IMG/VR virus record: IMGVR_UViG_3300032087_000746
Location: 1-35,532 of that record
Direction: 5' to 3' (one strand)
DNA: 35,532 nucleotides
Source of the DNA: a virus
The position numbers and the translations under genes were made by a program. The stretch's first letter is position 1; each line of letters starts with the position of its first letter. The notes under the pieces are model-generated. The model searched no databases. It had not been told where the DNA came from and saw only the letters and a program-made list of their open reading frames with translations. This document shows, in pieces, positions 16,171 through 22,403 of this stretch.

Positions 16171-16402
16171 TTTTTCTCTTTCTCCCGGAGGCTGTCACAG
16201 ACCATTTTACCCTGCCGGGTCCAGTTTTCTTTTTAGCTTCAGACTTTGAAATTCGTTTTGCCACGTTCTTGGGGCGACAGGCAGGATATCCACGCTTGTC
16301 TTTTTTGCCACTGCGGCCACAAGGCTTTCCGGTTTTGACATCCACCCACTGTTCGTCAAACCACTTGCCCAGGCCACCTCTACGCTTTCTTGCTCTTCGC
16401 AC
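16160..16402 (-). CDS. Basic Cys-containing small protein, DUF5872-like, 80 aa
   Basis: The first codon is GTG 16402, overlapping the 64-aa gene by 23 bases. The product reads GGLGKWFDEQWVDVKTGKPC, then GRSGKKDKRGYPACRP, with two cysteines 18 residues apart and many Lys/Arg. The pattern resembles small proteins annotated DUF5872 in phages. Its function is unknown. It is one of three basic proteins lying between terL and portal. Confidence 0.7.
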   Translation of the reverse strand: MRRARKRRGGLGKWFDEQWVDVKTGKPCGRSGKKDKRGYPACRPKNVAKRISKSEAKKKTGPGRVKWSVTASGRKRKNGS

Positions 16403-16574
16403 GTTTCTTTACCCTGTTATCGGCACCTGACCATGTGCCACCCATGCGTTTGTATTCCTTTGCAGCCCAAGCGTTTGCATATGCGCTTGGGTAGACTTTG
16501 AACTTAGCTCTGGCCTTTGCCTTGGCACGTGACCACTTGGCCGGGTCGTTAGGCTTTGACTTTCCTCTTGCCAT
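16380..16574 (-). CDS. Basic conserved small phage protein, 64 aa
   Basis: This starts at ATG 16574 inside the end of the 41-aa frame. The sequence is strongly basic at both ends with a conserved middle, KFKVYPSAYANAWAAKEYK and GGTW, familiar from marine phage packaging/portal neighbourhoods. The function is not established. DNA binding during packaging is possible given the charge and the adjacent terminase. Confidence 0.72.
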   Translation of the reverse strand: MARGKSKPNDPAKWSRAKAKARAKFKVYPSAYANAWAAKEYKRMGGTWSGADNRVKKRAKSKKA

Positions 16575-16674
16575 TTTTTCTTACCTTTTTCAGATCAGCA
16601 GCGGTAATCTTGTTTCTAGGTGGTGCGACCCGTGCCAGCTTTTTCTGTTTTGCGCTGTATTTGCTAAATGGCAT
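16549..16674 (-). CDS. Basic small protein, 41 aa
   Basis: A 42-codon frame begins at ATG 16674, which shares its A with the TAA of terL (TAATG), and stops at 16549. It overlaps the next gene by 26 bases. The peptide begins MPFSKYSAKQKKLARVAPP and continues KITAADLKKVRKN. I recall similar short basic peptides near the terminase in marine phages. Coupling to terL is the best evidence that it is real. Confidence 0.6.
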   Translation of the reverse strand: MPFSKYSAKQKKLARVAPPRNKITAADLKKVRKNGKRKVKA

Positions 16675-18107
16675 TATACTATCCCTGCGCTAGAGTATTT
16701 GATTTCTTGTTCGAATCCGTATTTACGGTAGTGTGTTTTGTTCTTGAGCTTCTCGCCAAAGCGTTCAACTGAGAGCACTGCGTATCTCATTGCCGAGATC
16801 AGGTCGTCCTTGATCGGAACTACTTTTCCGTTTTTCCGATGATACAAGCGCATTTCTTCCAGAGTTTCTGCACAGGACTCAAAAATTTGCAAACGGCCTG
16901 TTTCAAATCGCTGTAGCATTTCGCTGATGCCTGCTTCAATTGAGTTATTACCATTTAGCTTACCTTCTGCCGGTGGGTTGGTAAAGTGTTCTGGTAGCAT
17001 ATAGACACCCAGGTCTCTGTACTGCTGTGCCAACTGGATGCCGGAGCCTTTGTCATGCTGTAGTCCGTCGTGCGGGAAAGCTACAGGTATGCCGGGTGTC
17101 CTGCCGTTCAGTGCTGCTGCATGTGTCAGAGGTGTCTCTTTGCTTCTCCTGTATTCGTCATAGACGTAAATTATGTCATCGTCTGCGTCAAATGCGACCC
17201 AACTGATGGCAGTGGGGTGATCAAAGCCAAAGTCAATTGCAGCCAGCCGGGGGAAATGTTCTGGCAAGTCGAAGTCTTCGCAGACGATGTCCTCTTCTGA
17301 GACAGGAAAGACCAACCCTGAGCCGAATACCGGAATGCCCTTTGAGCGCATGTCCCGCTCTGCTGGGCTATAGACAGCTAGCAGCTGCTCCTTTGTTTTT
17401 TCGTCTAGGTGGTCTACGTCGTCCCATGTTGCTGTGATCAGGCTCTGGCCCGGTTTCAGGTCGTTCATAAAAGCCGAGACTACGGATGTCATTCCCCGCT
17501 CCGGGGTGAAAGTCATATAGACAATCCCATCTGTATCTGCGGTTCGCGTTATGCACTGGCTGAAGATTTCCTGTTTTGGTTCCTCGTCTAGCCAGACAAC
17601 GTCTATTGCCTCGCCCATGAACTTCTCAAAACCCTGTTCGTAGGCTTTGAAACTTATCTGGGAGTTGCCCCCTGACCTGTGCTTGACCAGCACGGACGAA
17701 AAAGCATTTGGTACACCCGGTTTACGCACTGTTTCAACGATGTTGTCTAAGGGGACAGCGCCAGTGCCTTTCTTTGTTGGGTCTTGTGGGTTGCCAAAAA
17801 GTTCTTTCTGGATAATGTCTCTGGTGGTGTCGTTTGACTCACCAGCTGCCCACGCCCTGATCGGCTTGTTAAACCTGTGTCCCTTCCACCACTCCGGGTA
17901 GTCTCCGGTCAGGTGGTATGCTGTCTCTGCTGCTCCACAGTAGGTTTTTCCTACCCGGTTAGCCGCCATTAAGATGCGCTGTGGACAACCTTGACCCTCT
18001 AGGTGGAACTTTTTCTGGTAACCGTATGGGTCGTATTGTGCAATGCGTCTTGTTTCTAGCCGCCGTTGTTTCTCTTGGAGTAGCTCTAGAACCTTTTCCT
18101 TATCCAC
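16674..18107 (-). CDS. terL: Terminase large subunit (packaging ATPase/nuclease)
   Basis: The 477-aa motor protein pumps DNA into the prohead and cuts it. An N-terminal ATPase shows a Walker A at about 48-56 (AANRVGKTY) and a Walker B at 168-175 (IDVVWLDEE). The C-terminal RNase H-like nuclease begins at about 289 with AAIDFGFDHP, with D292 a probable metal ligand, and continues with HDGLQHDKGSG near 346-356. The start is GTG 18107, overlapping terS by eight bases. The subgroup, and thus whether packaging uses a headful, cos or repeat end, cannot be told from sequence alone. Confidence 0.92.
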   Translation of the reverse strand: MDKEKVLELLQEKQRRLETRRIAQYDPYGYQKKFHLEGQGCPQRILMAANRVGKTYCGAAETAYHLTGDYPEWWKGHRFNKPIRAWAAGESNDTTRDIIQKELFGNPQDPTKKGTGAVPLDNIVETVRKPGVPNAFSSVLVKHRSGGNSQISFKAYEQGFEKFMGEAIDVVWLDEEPKQEIFSQCITRTADTDGIVYMTFTPERGMTSVVSAFMNDLKPGQSLITATWDDVDHLDEKTKEQLLAVYSPAERDMRSKGIPVFGSGLVFPVSEEDIVCEDFDLPEHFPRLAAIDFGFDHPTAISWVAFDADDDIIYVYDEYRRSKETPLTHAAALNGRTPGIPVAFPHDGLQHDKGSGIQLAQQYRDLGVYMLPEHFTNPPAEGKLNGNNSIEAGISEMLQRFETGRLQIFESCAETLEEMRLYHRKNGKVVPIKDDLISAMRYAVLSVERFGEKLKNKTHYRKYGFEQEIKYSSAGIV

Positions 18108-18558
18108 GTAGCTTTACCACGTTCTGAGACAACCGTTCGATCTGCTCATCTAGCTCTGCGTCGGTCAGATCACTGACCTCTTTGACCACCGTTTCCTGCT
18201 TGTGGACTGCATCGTAGCCCGCCCTGGACAGGATGTCTCTTGCAGCGTTGAGCTTGACGTTCTCCGACTCTGCTTCGCGCATCAGACGCTCTAGCACAGT
18301 CAGGGCTAACGTAGCTGTTTCTCCTACCCGCTCCTTGATCCGCTTTTCAATGTGGAGCCACAGGTGGCGCTGTAGCCGCTTGGCTCGATTTTTACCGTTT
18401 GAATTGGGCGCAGTGTACCCAGCTTTGTAAAAGGCATCCTCTGGATCAAGATGGTTGTCTACCAACTCTAGCACAAACTGATGCTCTCGCTCAGTCAGCT
18501 GTGCGTCTGCTGCCTTTGGTTCTGTGTAGCTTGCGTACTTACCAGTTTTCTTAGGCAT
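18100..18558 (-). CDS. terS: Terminase small subunit
   Basis: The 152-aa product has an N-terminal helix-turn-helix region (LTEREHQFVLELVDNHLDPE, then AFYKAGYTAP) typical of small terminases. Helical oligomerisation segments and an acidic, coiled tail follow. It would recognise the packaging start on phage DNA and hand it to TerL, whose gene overlaps by eight bases. ATG 18558 overlaps the end of the 30-aa membrane peptide frame. The role rests on helix-turn-helix layout and position. Confidence 0.85.
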   Translation of the reverse strand: MPKKTGKYASYTEPKAADAQLTEREHQFVLELVDNHLDPEDAFYKAGYTAPNSNGKNRAKRLQRHLWLHIEKRIKERVGETATLALTVLERLMREAESENVKLNAARDILSRAGYDAVHKQETVVKEVSDLTDAELDEQIERLSQNVVKLRG

Positions 18559-18643
18559 TGAATGTCCCCCAGATCATCAGTGCAACAACGTAGATCAGAT
18601 ATGAACCAAAAGTGGCATAGATGAACCAAATTAGGTACTTCAT
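18551..18643 (-). CDS. 30-aa membrane peptide, possibly leaderless
   Basis: A 31-codon frame runs from ATG 18643 to a TAA that lies inside the start of terS. The product (MKYLIWFIYATFGSY, then LIYVVALMIWGTF) is almost entirely one hydrophobic helix. With the strong minus promoter at 18650-18678, the predicted transcription start falls at or next to this ATG, so translation would be leaderless. No ribosome site is present. It could instead be an untranslated leader, but an uninterrupted transmembrane code makes that less likely. Confidence 0.5.
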   Translation of the reverse strand: MKYLIWFIYATFGSYLIYVVALMIWGTFNA

Positions 18644-18649
18644 ATAAGT

Positions 18650-18678
18650 AGTATACTATAGATGCAGCTTTGTGTCAA
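18650..18678 (-). promoter_or_regulatory. Sigma-70-like promoter of the packaging/virion arm
   Basis: On the minus strand TTGACA (18673-18678) and TATACT (18650-18655) are 17 bases apart. The -35 is perfect and the -10 has five of six consensus bases. The -10 sits within the palindrome AGTATACT. It lies just upstream of the 30-aa peptide and terS, and should start transcription of the minus arm. The absence of a phage RNA polymerase suggests that host polymerase uses it. Confidence 0.82.
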
Positions 18679-18960
18679 CAGGTTTTCAAAATATCCCCCA
18701 AAATGGACGCACTGAACATGACAACAATGAAACACTGCTGGGGGGGTCGCGTTCCTGTTTTGTTCTCCTATTGTTCCACCAGTGAACAAAAGTGGAACAA
18801 TGGTGGAACAGACGATAGGTCAACCTGGCTGACCTTTATTGTGTCACCATTGCTGCCCTATTGCCAGCCGATCGGGCAATGGTGGCCAATGTTGGGTCAA
18901 TGTTGTTGACCTATTCCAGGTTGGGCAATGGTGGCCAGTGTTGAAAAAATCCAGTGAGTG
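18679..18960. repeat. Iteron-like repeat and dyad cluster between divergent arms (candidate origin)
   Basis: No gene is evident here. CAATGGTGG occurs at 18798-18806, 18877-18885 and 18926-18934. The last two are part of a 15-base identical repeat (18874-18888, 18923-18937). CACCATTGC (18845-18853) is an inverted match. Dyads include TGTTCCACCA/TGGTGGAACA (18772-18781 with 18801-18810), ATTGTTCCAC/GTGGAACAAT (18770-18779 with 18792-18801), GGTCAA/TTGACC around 18895-18911, and a run of seven G near 18740. This may be a replication origin, an operator cluster, or both. It separates the late promoter from the early promoter. Confidence 0.6.
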
Positions 18961-19039
18961 TGCGTGAGTGTACATAGGATATACCCGGCGCTGATTTCAT
19001 TGGATTTTCGGGGATGAAAAAAAAATGTTTGGGCATGGG

Positions 19040-19068
19040 TTGACATGCGCAAATTCAATACCTATGTT
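19040..19068 (+). promoter_or_regulatory. Early promoter of the plus arm
   Basis: TTGACA (19040-19045) and TATGTT (19063-19068) are 17 bases apart. The -35 matches fully and the -10 matches in four of six bases. Transcription should begin near 19075, about 26 bases before the first early gene, which has GGAG eight bases upstream of its ATG. An A-run lies 15 bases upstream of the -35 and may act like an UP element. Confidence 0.7.
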
Positions 19069-19100
19069 CTGACCATCGACAACACAACACGGAGCTAAAA

Positions 19101-19304
19101 ATGACACTCACACAACACGAAATAGACAAGGCCGCATCGGAATGCATTCTTACAATGTGGGCACGCGATCACATAGACACAGCCCATGTTAAGCGGGCAC
19201 TGCTGGTCCGCAACTATGATATCGATTTCAGACAACCCGACAATGGCGCGACAATGTCCGCCTGCTACATCCCGACCGGCGAATATGAGGAATTGACAAT
19301 ATGA
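19101..19304 (+). CDS. First early gene, unknown, 67 aa
   Basis: ATG 19101 follows GGAG with an eight-base gap. The product is hydrophilic and mixed helical/beta (MTLTQHEIDKAASECIL, then DIDFRQPDNGATM). It has three His and two Cys but no recognisable metal motif. It is the first gene after the early promoter and overlaps the next gene by four bases (ATGA). First-in-arm placement often marks host-takeover proteins, but nothing here shows what it does. Confidence 0.65.
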   Translation: MTLTQHEIDKAASECILTMWARDHIDTAHVKRALLVRNYDIDFRQPDNGATMSACYIPTGEYEELTI

Positions 19305-19462
19305 ACAGATACAAATCAGACAACGTGACTTGGAAAACATGCGAGACATGCGACGGAGACGGCGAAGCGGACTACGATCGCGAAACTTGGAATGGCCCGC
19401 GCCAGTACTGGAAAACATGCGAGACATGCGGCGGATCGGGTGAGATACCGATAGACGAATAA
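19301..19462 (+). CDS. DnaJ-type zinc-finger mini-protein, 53 aa
   Basis: A 54-codon frame starts at ATG 19301 in an ATGA overlap with the previous stop. It holds two CxxCxGxG modules, CETCDGDG at residues 14-21 and CETCGGSG at 40-47, the zinc-binding repeat of DnaJ/Hsp40 cysteine-rich domains. One zinc could be held by the four cysteines. The two modules are encoded by a 22-base identical repeat (19331-19352 and 19409-19430), so one was probably copied from the other. It lacks a J domain. HMO-2011-type phages carry a partial DnaJ region inside their DNA polymerase, while here the finger is separate. Confidence 0.75.
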   Translation: MNRYKSDNVTWKTCETCDGDGEADYDRETWNGPRQYWKTCETCGGSGEIPIDE

Positions 19463-19478
19463 TCGGGTTTACAGATTG

Positions 19479-19504
19479 CAGCGGGCGCTATATTGTGCCC
19501 GCTG
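19479..19504 (+). promoter_or_regulatory. GC-rich hairpin before the Gp88-like gene
   Basis: An eight-base perfect stem (CAGCGGGC/GCCCGCTG) with a ten-base AT-rich loop lies 29 bases before the ATG of the Gp88-like gene. There is no U-run after it, so it is more likely an mRNA processing or stability element, or a weak attenuator, than a terminator. The loop also contains TATATT, and TTTACA lies 15 bases upstream of it, a weak promoter match. Confidence 0.5.
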
Positions 19505-19532
19505 TTGTGTGCAAACCTGAAGGGAAAAACCC

Positions 19533-20162
19533 ATGAAAGTAAAAGACGCCAGACAAGCCGGGAAGATCAGCACCGGAAACACTAAGATGCCCGGTACCAC
19601 GTTTGCCATCGATGCATTCGCTTGTATCACGGGGTCCAAATTGGCCAAGATTGAAGGCACGCCATGCGCCAGCTGCTACGCCCGGCGATTGCAAAAGATA
19701 CGCCCCAGCGTAGATCAAGGCTGGAAAGACAACCTCGCCCGGTGGCAATCAACACCAAGGGATCAATGGGTGGCCAGTATGGTTTTCCAGATTGAACGCT
19801 ACAACGTAGACGGCTTTCATCGCTGGTTTGATAGTGGCGATCTACAATCGATTGAAATGCTAGACGCCATTGCCGAGATTGCACGTCTCACCCCGTCGAT
19901 ACGGTACTGGTTACCGACACAAGAGCGCCGCATGGTTGCCGACTGGTTGTCTATGGGTAACACCATGCCAGACAATCTGAACGTTCGCGTGTCAGCGTCC
20001 AAGCTTGATGGAGACAAGCCACAAGGGATCAATGGATCACAGGTGTACACCGTTGAACCAAAGGGATACGCCTGTCCCGCCCGGACACAAGGCAACAATT
20101 GCGGCGATTGTCGCGCCTGTTGGGATCAGACAATCGAACTTGTAAGCTATCCGAAACACTGA
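19533..20162 (+). CDS. Gp88-like cysteine-rich phage protein, 209 aa
   Basis: The product starts MKVKDARQAGKISTGNTKMP, with ITGSKLAKIEGTPCASCYA next. It then has HRWFDSGDLQS (residues 96-106), and a C-terminal Cys cluster CPARTQGNNCGDCRACW (181-197). This layout matches the phage 'gene product 88' family (PF17338), widespread in mycobacteriophages and others. Seven cysteines (31, 45, 48, 181, 190, 193, 196) could hold an iron-sulphur cluster or zinc. The family's reaction is unknown to me. It ends the first early unit and is followed by a strong terminator. The ribosome site is GAAGGG. Confidence 0.75.
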   Translation: MKVKDARQAGKISTGNTKMPGTTFAIDAFACITGSKLAKIEGTPCASCYARRLQKIRPSVDQGWKDNLARWQSTPRDQWVASMVFQIERYNVDGFHRWFDSGDLQSIEMLDAIAEIARLTPSIRYWLPTQERRMVADWLSMGNTMPDNLNVRVSASKLDGDKPQGINGSQVYTVEPKGYACPARTQGNNCGDCRACWDQTIELVSYPKH

Positions 20163-20168
20163 AACCTG

Positions 20169-20204
20169 GCAGTGTGGCAAAATTGTCACACTGCTAATTT
20201 TTTT
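20169..20204 (+). terminator. Intrinsic terminator after the first early unit
   Basis: GCAGTGTG (20169-20176) pairs with CACACTGC (20187-20194), extended inward by a G-U and a C-G pair around an AAAATT loop. TAATTTTTTTA follows. The stem and U-tract are the best intrinsic terminator in the window. It ends the early unit and separates it from the rest of the plus arm, which then needs its own promoter or antitermination. Confidence 0.88.
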
Positions 20205-20245
20205 ATAGGCACCTCTTGAAATCAGACAAACCCACACTATATATA

Positions 20246-20263
20246 CAATTGTGATCACAATTG
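20246..20263. promoter_or_regulatory. 18-base perfect palindrome, candidate operator
   Basis: CAATTGTGATCACAATTG is a perfect inverted repeat with two CAATTG boxes around TGATCA. It lies after the terminator and about 85 bases before the next gene. A weak promoter, TTGTGA (20249-20254) with TACAAT (20270-20275) at 15-base spacing, overlaps it. A bound repressor would block it. It has no N6 gap, so it is not a classic CRP site. Confidence 0.6.
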
Positions 20264-20308
20264 GAGCTATACAATAGAGGTATTAACCTATACGTTTACC
20301 ACTATTGA

Positions 20309-20320
20309 ACACAATTGTGT
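20309..20320. promoter_or_regulatory. Second palindrome with CAATTG core
   Basis: ACACAATTGTGT is a perfect 12-base palindrome sharing the CAATTG core with the palindrome 46 bases upstream. Spacing between centres is about 60 bases. Together they may be paired operators controlling the second early unit. It is also just upstream of the TTG-started gene at 20349. Confidence 0.5.
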
Positions 20321-20348
20321 GCCGCTTAAAAAAATTGGAGGGTACCGC

Positions 20349-20546
20349 TTGAAACCGGATCGATTAAAACTATATACAACCATGCAAGAATACGAAGAAG
20401 CTTGTCTATTCGCAGACAAGGGAAGAGGAAAGCAGGTGCAGATACGACGCGACCAGTTGAAGCACCTGTTGATGGACCACTCGAACATGGTCGCTCGCTT
20501 GAATGACGTTGGGATTTATCCCGTAACAATTGAGGAAAACAAATGA
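20349..20546 (+). CDS. Small early protein, 65 aa, TTG start
   Basis: TTG 20349 with GGAGGG six bases upstream is chosen over a longer GTG frame at 20319 that has no ribosome site. The product is helical and basic, with LYTTMQEYEEACLFADKG and RRDQLKHLLMDHSNMVARLN. The second part resembles a short DNA- or RNA-binding helix pair but fits no family I know. It overlaps the next gene by four bases (ATGA). Confidence 0.65.
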   Translation: MKPDRLKLYTTMQEYEEACLFADKGRGKQVQIRRDQLKHLLMDHSNMVARLNDVGIYPVTIEENK

Positions 20547-20743
20547 CACAGAACCAGCAAATCCTAGATCACCTTCGCACCGGAAAAGATATCACCCCGC
20601 TACAGGCGCTTGGTCTGTACGGTGTCTATCGCTTGGCTGCGCGGATCAATGACCTGCGCAAGCAGGACGTGCCGATTGAAACTGTGATCCGCACCGACGG
20701 CCAGGGCCGCACCTATGCCAGCTACAAAATGGAGAATGTCTGA
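20543..20743 (+). CDS. Helix-turn-helix protein (HTH_39-like), 66 aa
   Basis: The sequence TQNQQILDHLRTGKDITPLQ, then ALGLYGVYRLAARINDLRKQ and a short wing with YASYKMENV, matches the phage helix-turn-helix PF14090 (HTH_39) pattern. This family forms small winged helix proteins. It is a good candidate regulator of early genes, perhaps through the palindromes at 20246-20320. It overlaps the previous gene by four bases and the next by one. Confidence 0.82.
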   Translation: MTQNQQILDHLRTGKDITPLQALGLYGVYRLAARINDLRKQDVPIETVIRTDGQGRTYASYKMENV

Positions 20744-20889
20744 TGCGCTGCTCAATTTGCGACACCCCGTTGACACCCTATCAGGAAGACATATGTCACA
20801 CCTGTGAACACGAGATCGACAAGGTGTTCCGCGTTGACTTCGACGATCTGTCTGACGACAGCGTGATACCGTTCAATGACAGAGGATAA
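20743..20889 (+). CDS. Zinc-ribbon mini-protein, 48 aa
   Basis: ATG 20743 shares its A with the TGA of the HTH gene. Two CxxC pairs (CSIC at residues 3-6 and CHTC at 18-21) form a likely zinc ribbon, followed by an acidic tail (DFDDLSDDS). Such ribbons often bind nucleic acid or proteins. No precise family is recognised. Confidence 0.68.
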   Translation: MRCSICDTPLTPYQEDICHTCEHEIDKVFRVDFDDLSDDSVIPFNDRG

Positions 20890-21016
20890 ACCCGTGCGCA
20901 AACGACGTGTCCCATACTGGGACGCAAAGGAAGTAATGGACAACGATTGGAAGACAGACAACCTGGTTCCAATGGGGTACTATGATGAAATTATCAAGGA
21001 TGACGAAGATGAATAG
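20876..21016 (+). CDS. Small early protein, 46 aa or 40 aa
   Basis: The frame starts at ATG 20876, overlapping the previous gene by 14 bases. GTG 20894, with AGAGGA eight bases upstream, is an equally good start. The product begins with a basic patch (VRKRRVPYWDAKEV) and ends acidic (KDDEDE). Function is unknown. Confidence 0.55.
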   Translation: MTEDKPVRKRRVPYWDAKEVMDNDWKTDNLVPMGYYDEIIKDDEDE

Positions 21017-21302
21017 CTTTGTAACACCGTTGGTCATAATGGGCGTAATAACTGCAACCGCCGTAGGAGCCGCTACGGTGACCGCTGAGTGCGATTATAA
21101 CCCGGATGGTACCTACACCACCCCAGAGGGAGAGATCGCAGCGTACGGTACCTTTGAGGCCGCGCAAACGTGTGCCATGGGTGGACTGCTACCTGACATC
21201 GTTGCCCAACGGCTGGGCATCTATGGTGACAGGGCCACCCGCTTGAATGCAGACTGGCTACGCAAGAAGAACTTGGAGAAACAACGGGAGAACGCGGAGT
21301 GA
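21009..21302 (+). CDS. Exported or membrane-anchored early protein, 97 aa
   Basis: ATG 21009 is preferred because AAGGA lies eight bases upstream. The longer frame from 20982 runs through the previous gene. The first 20 residues (MNSFVTPLVIMGVITATAVG) form a signal peptide or membrane anchor. The mature part has two Cys (CDYNPDGTYTTPEGE, then QTCAMGG) and a basic helical C-terminus. It may act in the periplasm. The family is unknown. Confidence 0.65.
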   Translation: MNSFVTPLVIMGVITATAVGAATVTAECDYNPDGTYTTPEGEIAAYGTFEAAQTCAMGGLLPDIVAQRLGIYGDRATRLNADWLRKKNLEKQRENAE

Positions 21303-21808
21303 ATATCTTTTACCTAGACAGAGACCCTAAGAAATGCGCAGAGATGCACTGCGACAAGCACGTGGTCAAGATGATCTTGGAGTACGCACAGTTGCTCAGT
21401 ACTGCACACCATTGGGTCGATGGTAATCCCAGTGTCGATTGTTACAAGGCCACCCATAAGAATCACCCCAGTGCCGTCTGGGCTAGGGAAAACCGCAGTA
21501 ATTATCAGTGGTTATGGCAGCTTCTTGATAACCTGCTGCAAGAGTACACTCTCAGGTACGGCAAGACGCACAAGACCGAGAGCAGTGGGGTATTCCTAGC
21601 ACTGAAAACGCTGCCGTGCGATTTACCGGGCGGTAAGTTCACTGATCCACCTCAGTGTATGCCCGACTATTGCAAGGCGGACGATGCTGTGATAGCATAT
21701 AGGAACTACTACATCAGGGAGAAATCGTATATGGCACGTTGGAAGAACACTGACTCACCACTGTGGTACAAGATTGGACTCGCAGCTGAACTGAAGGAGG
21801 CAGCATGA
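21299..21808 (+). CDS. Conserved phage protein, 169 aa
   Basis: The GTG start overlaps the previous stop (GTGA). Motifs NIFYLDRDPKKCAEMHCDKH, VVKMILEYAQLLSTAH, THKNHPSAVWARE and AYRNYYIREKSY recur in a widespread phage family that I recognise from marine phages. The name escapes me, and no function is established that I can state. Conserved His, Cys, Glu and Arg residues suggest an enzyme or nucleic-acid-binding role. It is read as part of the early, non-structural set. Confidence 0.78.
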   Translation: MNIFYLDRDPKKCAEMHCDKHVVKMILEYAQLLSTAHHWVDGNPSVDCYKATHKNHPSAVWARENRSNYQWLWQLLDNLLQEYTLRYGKTHKTESSGVFLALKTLPCDLPGGKFTDPPQCMPDYCKADDAVIAYRNYYIREKSYMARWKNTDSPLWYKIGLAAELKEAA

Positions 21809-22008
21809 AAACGTACCAGTGGAGCTATGAAGAATATATCACCGCCGAAGAGTTTCTCAAGCGACTGGAGCCGCTGGTAAACGGCCCTGTGCAGATGATG
21901 TGGGAGTGCGACGGCGATATGTTTATGTCTGACTACTCAAAGCTGCGCGAAGCAGCTGCGCGTCTCAGAAATTTCAAAGACCAGATGAAGGGCACCGATG
22001 AATCCTGA
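21805..22008 (+). CDS. Small early protein, 67 aa
   Basis: This overlaps the previous gene (ATGA) and has GGAGG upstream of the ATG. The product is helical with Met and aromatic residues (TAEEFLKRLEPLVNGP, MMWECDGDMFMSDYSKLREA). No family is recognised. The gene is tightly packed in the early set. Confidence 0.65.
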   Translation: MKTYQWSYEEYITAEEFLKRLEPLVNGPVQMMWECDGDMFMSDYSKLREAAARLRNFKDQMKGTDES

Positions 22009-22126
22009 TGATGATGTAATCATGGCCAGATGTATGACCTGCAATGGTGCATTTGACGTCATGTCAAGCTACGATGGAATACATTGCGACAGCTGCATGG
22101 AGGAGTACTTTGATGAAGAGGAATGA
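21998..22126 (+). CDS. Zinc-ribbon mini-protein, 42 aa
   Basis: ATG 21998 overlaps the previous gene by 11 bases. Two CxxC pairs (CMTC at residues 12-15 and CDSC at 30-33) form a likely zinc ribbon, and the tail is acidic (EEYFDEEE). It is one of four short Cys-pair proteins in the plus arm, with the 53-, 48- and 33-aa products. Confidence 0.65.
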   Translation: MNPDDDVIMARCMTCNGAFDVMSSYDGIHCDSCMEEYFDEEE

Positions 22127-22403
22127 AGTATTAGACAAGGCTGGCGAACTGATCAACGGCGACAGGAAGGAGGACTACGGCGACGCATACCTGAACCACA
22201 TGCGCATCGCGGAGTACTGGAATAACTACCTAGAAACCGAGACCAAGATCACGCCCACCGATGTGGCAATGATGATGCTGCTGGTCAAGGTAGCCAGGCT
22301 GATGCACACATACAAGGAGGACAGCTTTGTGGATATTTGTGGATACGCAGCGTTAGCAGGGGAGATGTCACGTGTTGATGTCAAGCGTCCTGACTGGGGC
22401 TGA
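22113..22403 (+). CDS. DUF6378 protein (probable all-alpha nucleotide-processing relative)
   Basis: ATG 22113 gives 96 aa and is preferred over a frame starting 23 codons earlier that covers the zinc-ribbon gene. The sequence EVLDKAGELINGDRKEDYGD, then YLNHMRIAEYWNNYL and ITPTDVAMMMLLVKVARL, with SFVDICGYAALAGEM, matches the DUF6378 phage pattern. I suspect a link to MazG-like all-alpha nucleotide pyrophosphohydrolases from the helical layout, but no catalytic ExxE motif is clear. Its neighbours in nucleotide metabolism make a role there plausible. Confidence 0.75.
   Translation: MKRNEVLDKAGELINGDRKEDYGDAYLNHMRIAEYWNNYLETETKITPTDVAMMMLLVKVARLMHTYKEDSFVDICGYAALAGEMSRVDVKRPDWG

Noticed and set aside
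20246-20263. A classic CRP site
   Set aside because: The palindrome has TGTGA and TCACA halves overlapping with no six-base gap, so it does not fit CRP geometry.
20319-20348. A GTG start at 20319 for the 65-aa early gene
   Set aside because: It overlaps the palindrome, has no ribosome site, and TTG 20349 has GGAGGG at the right distance.
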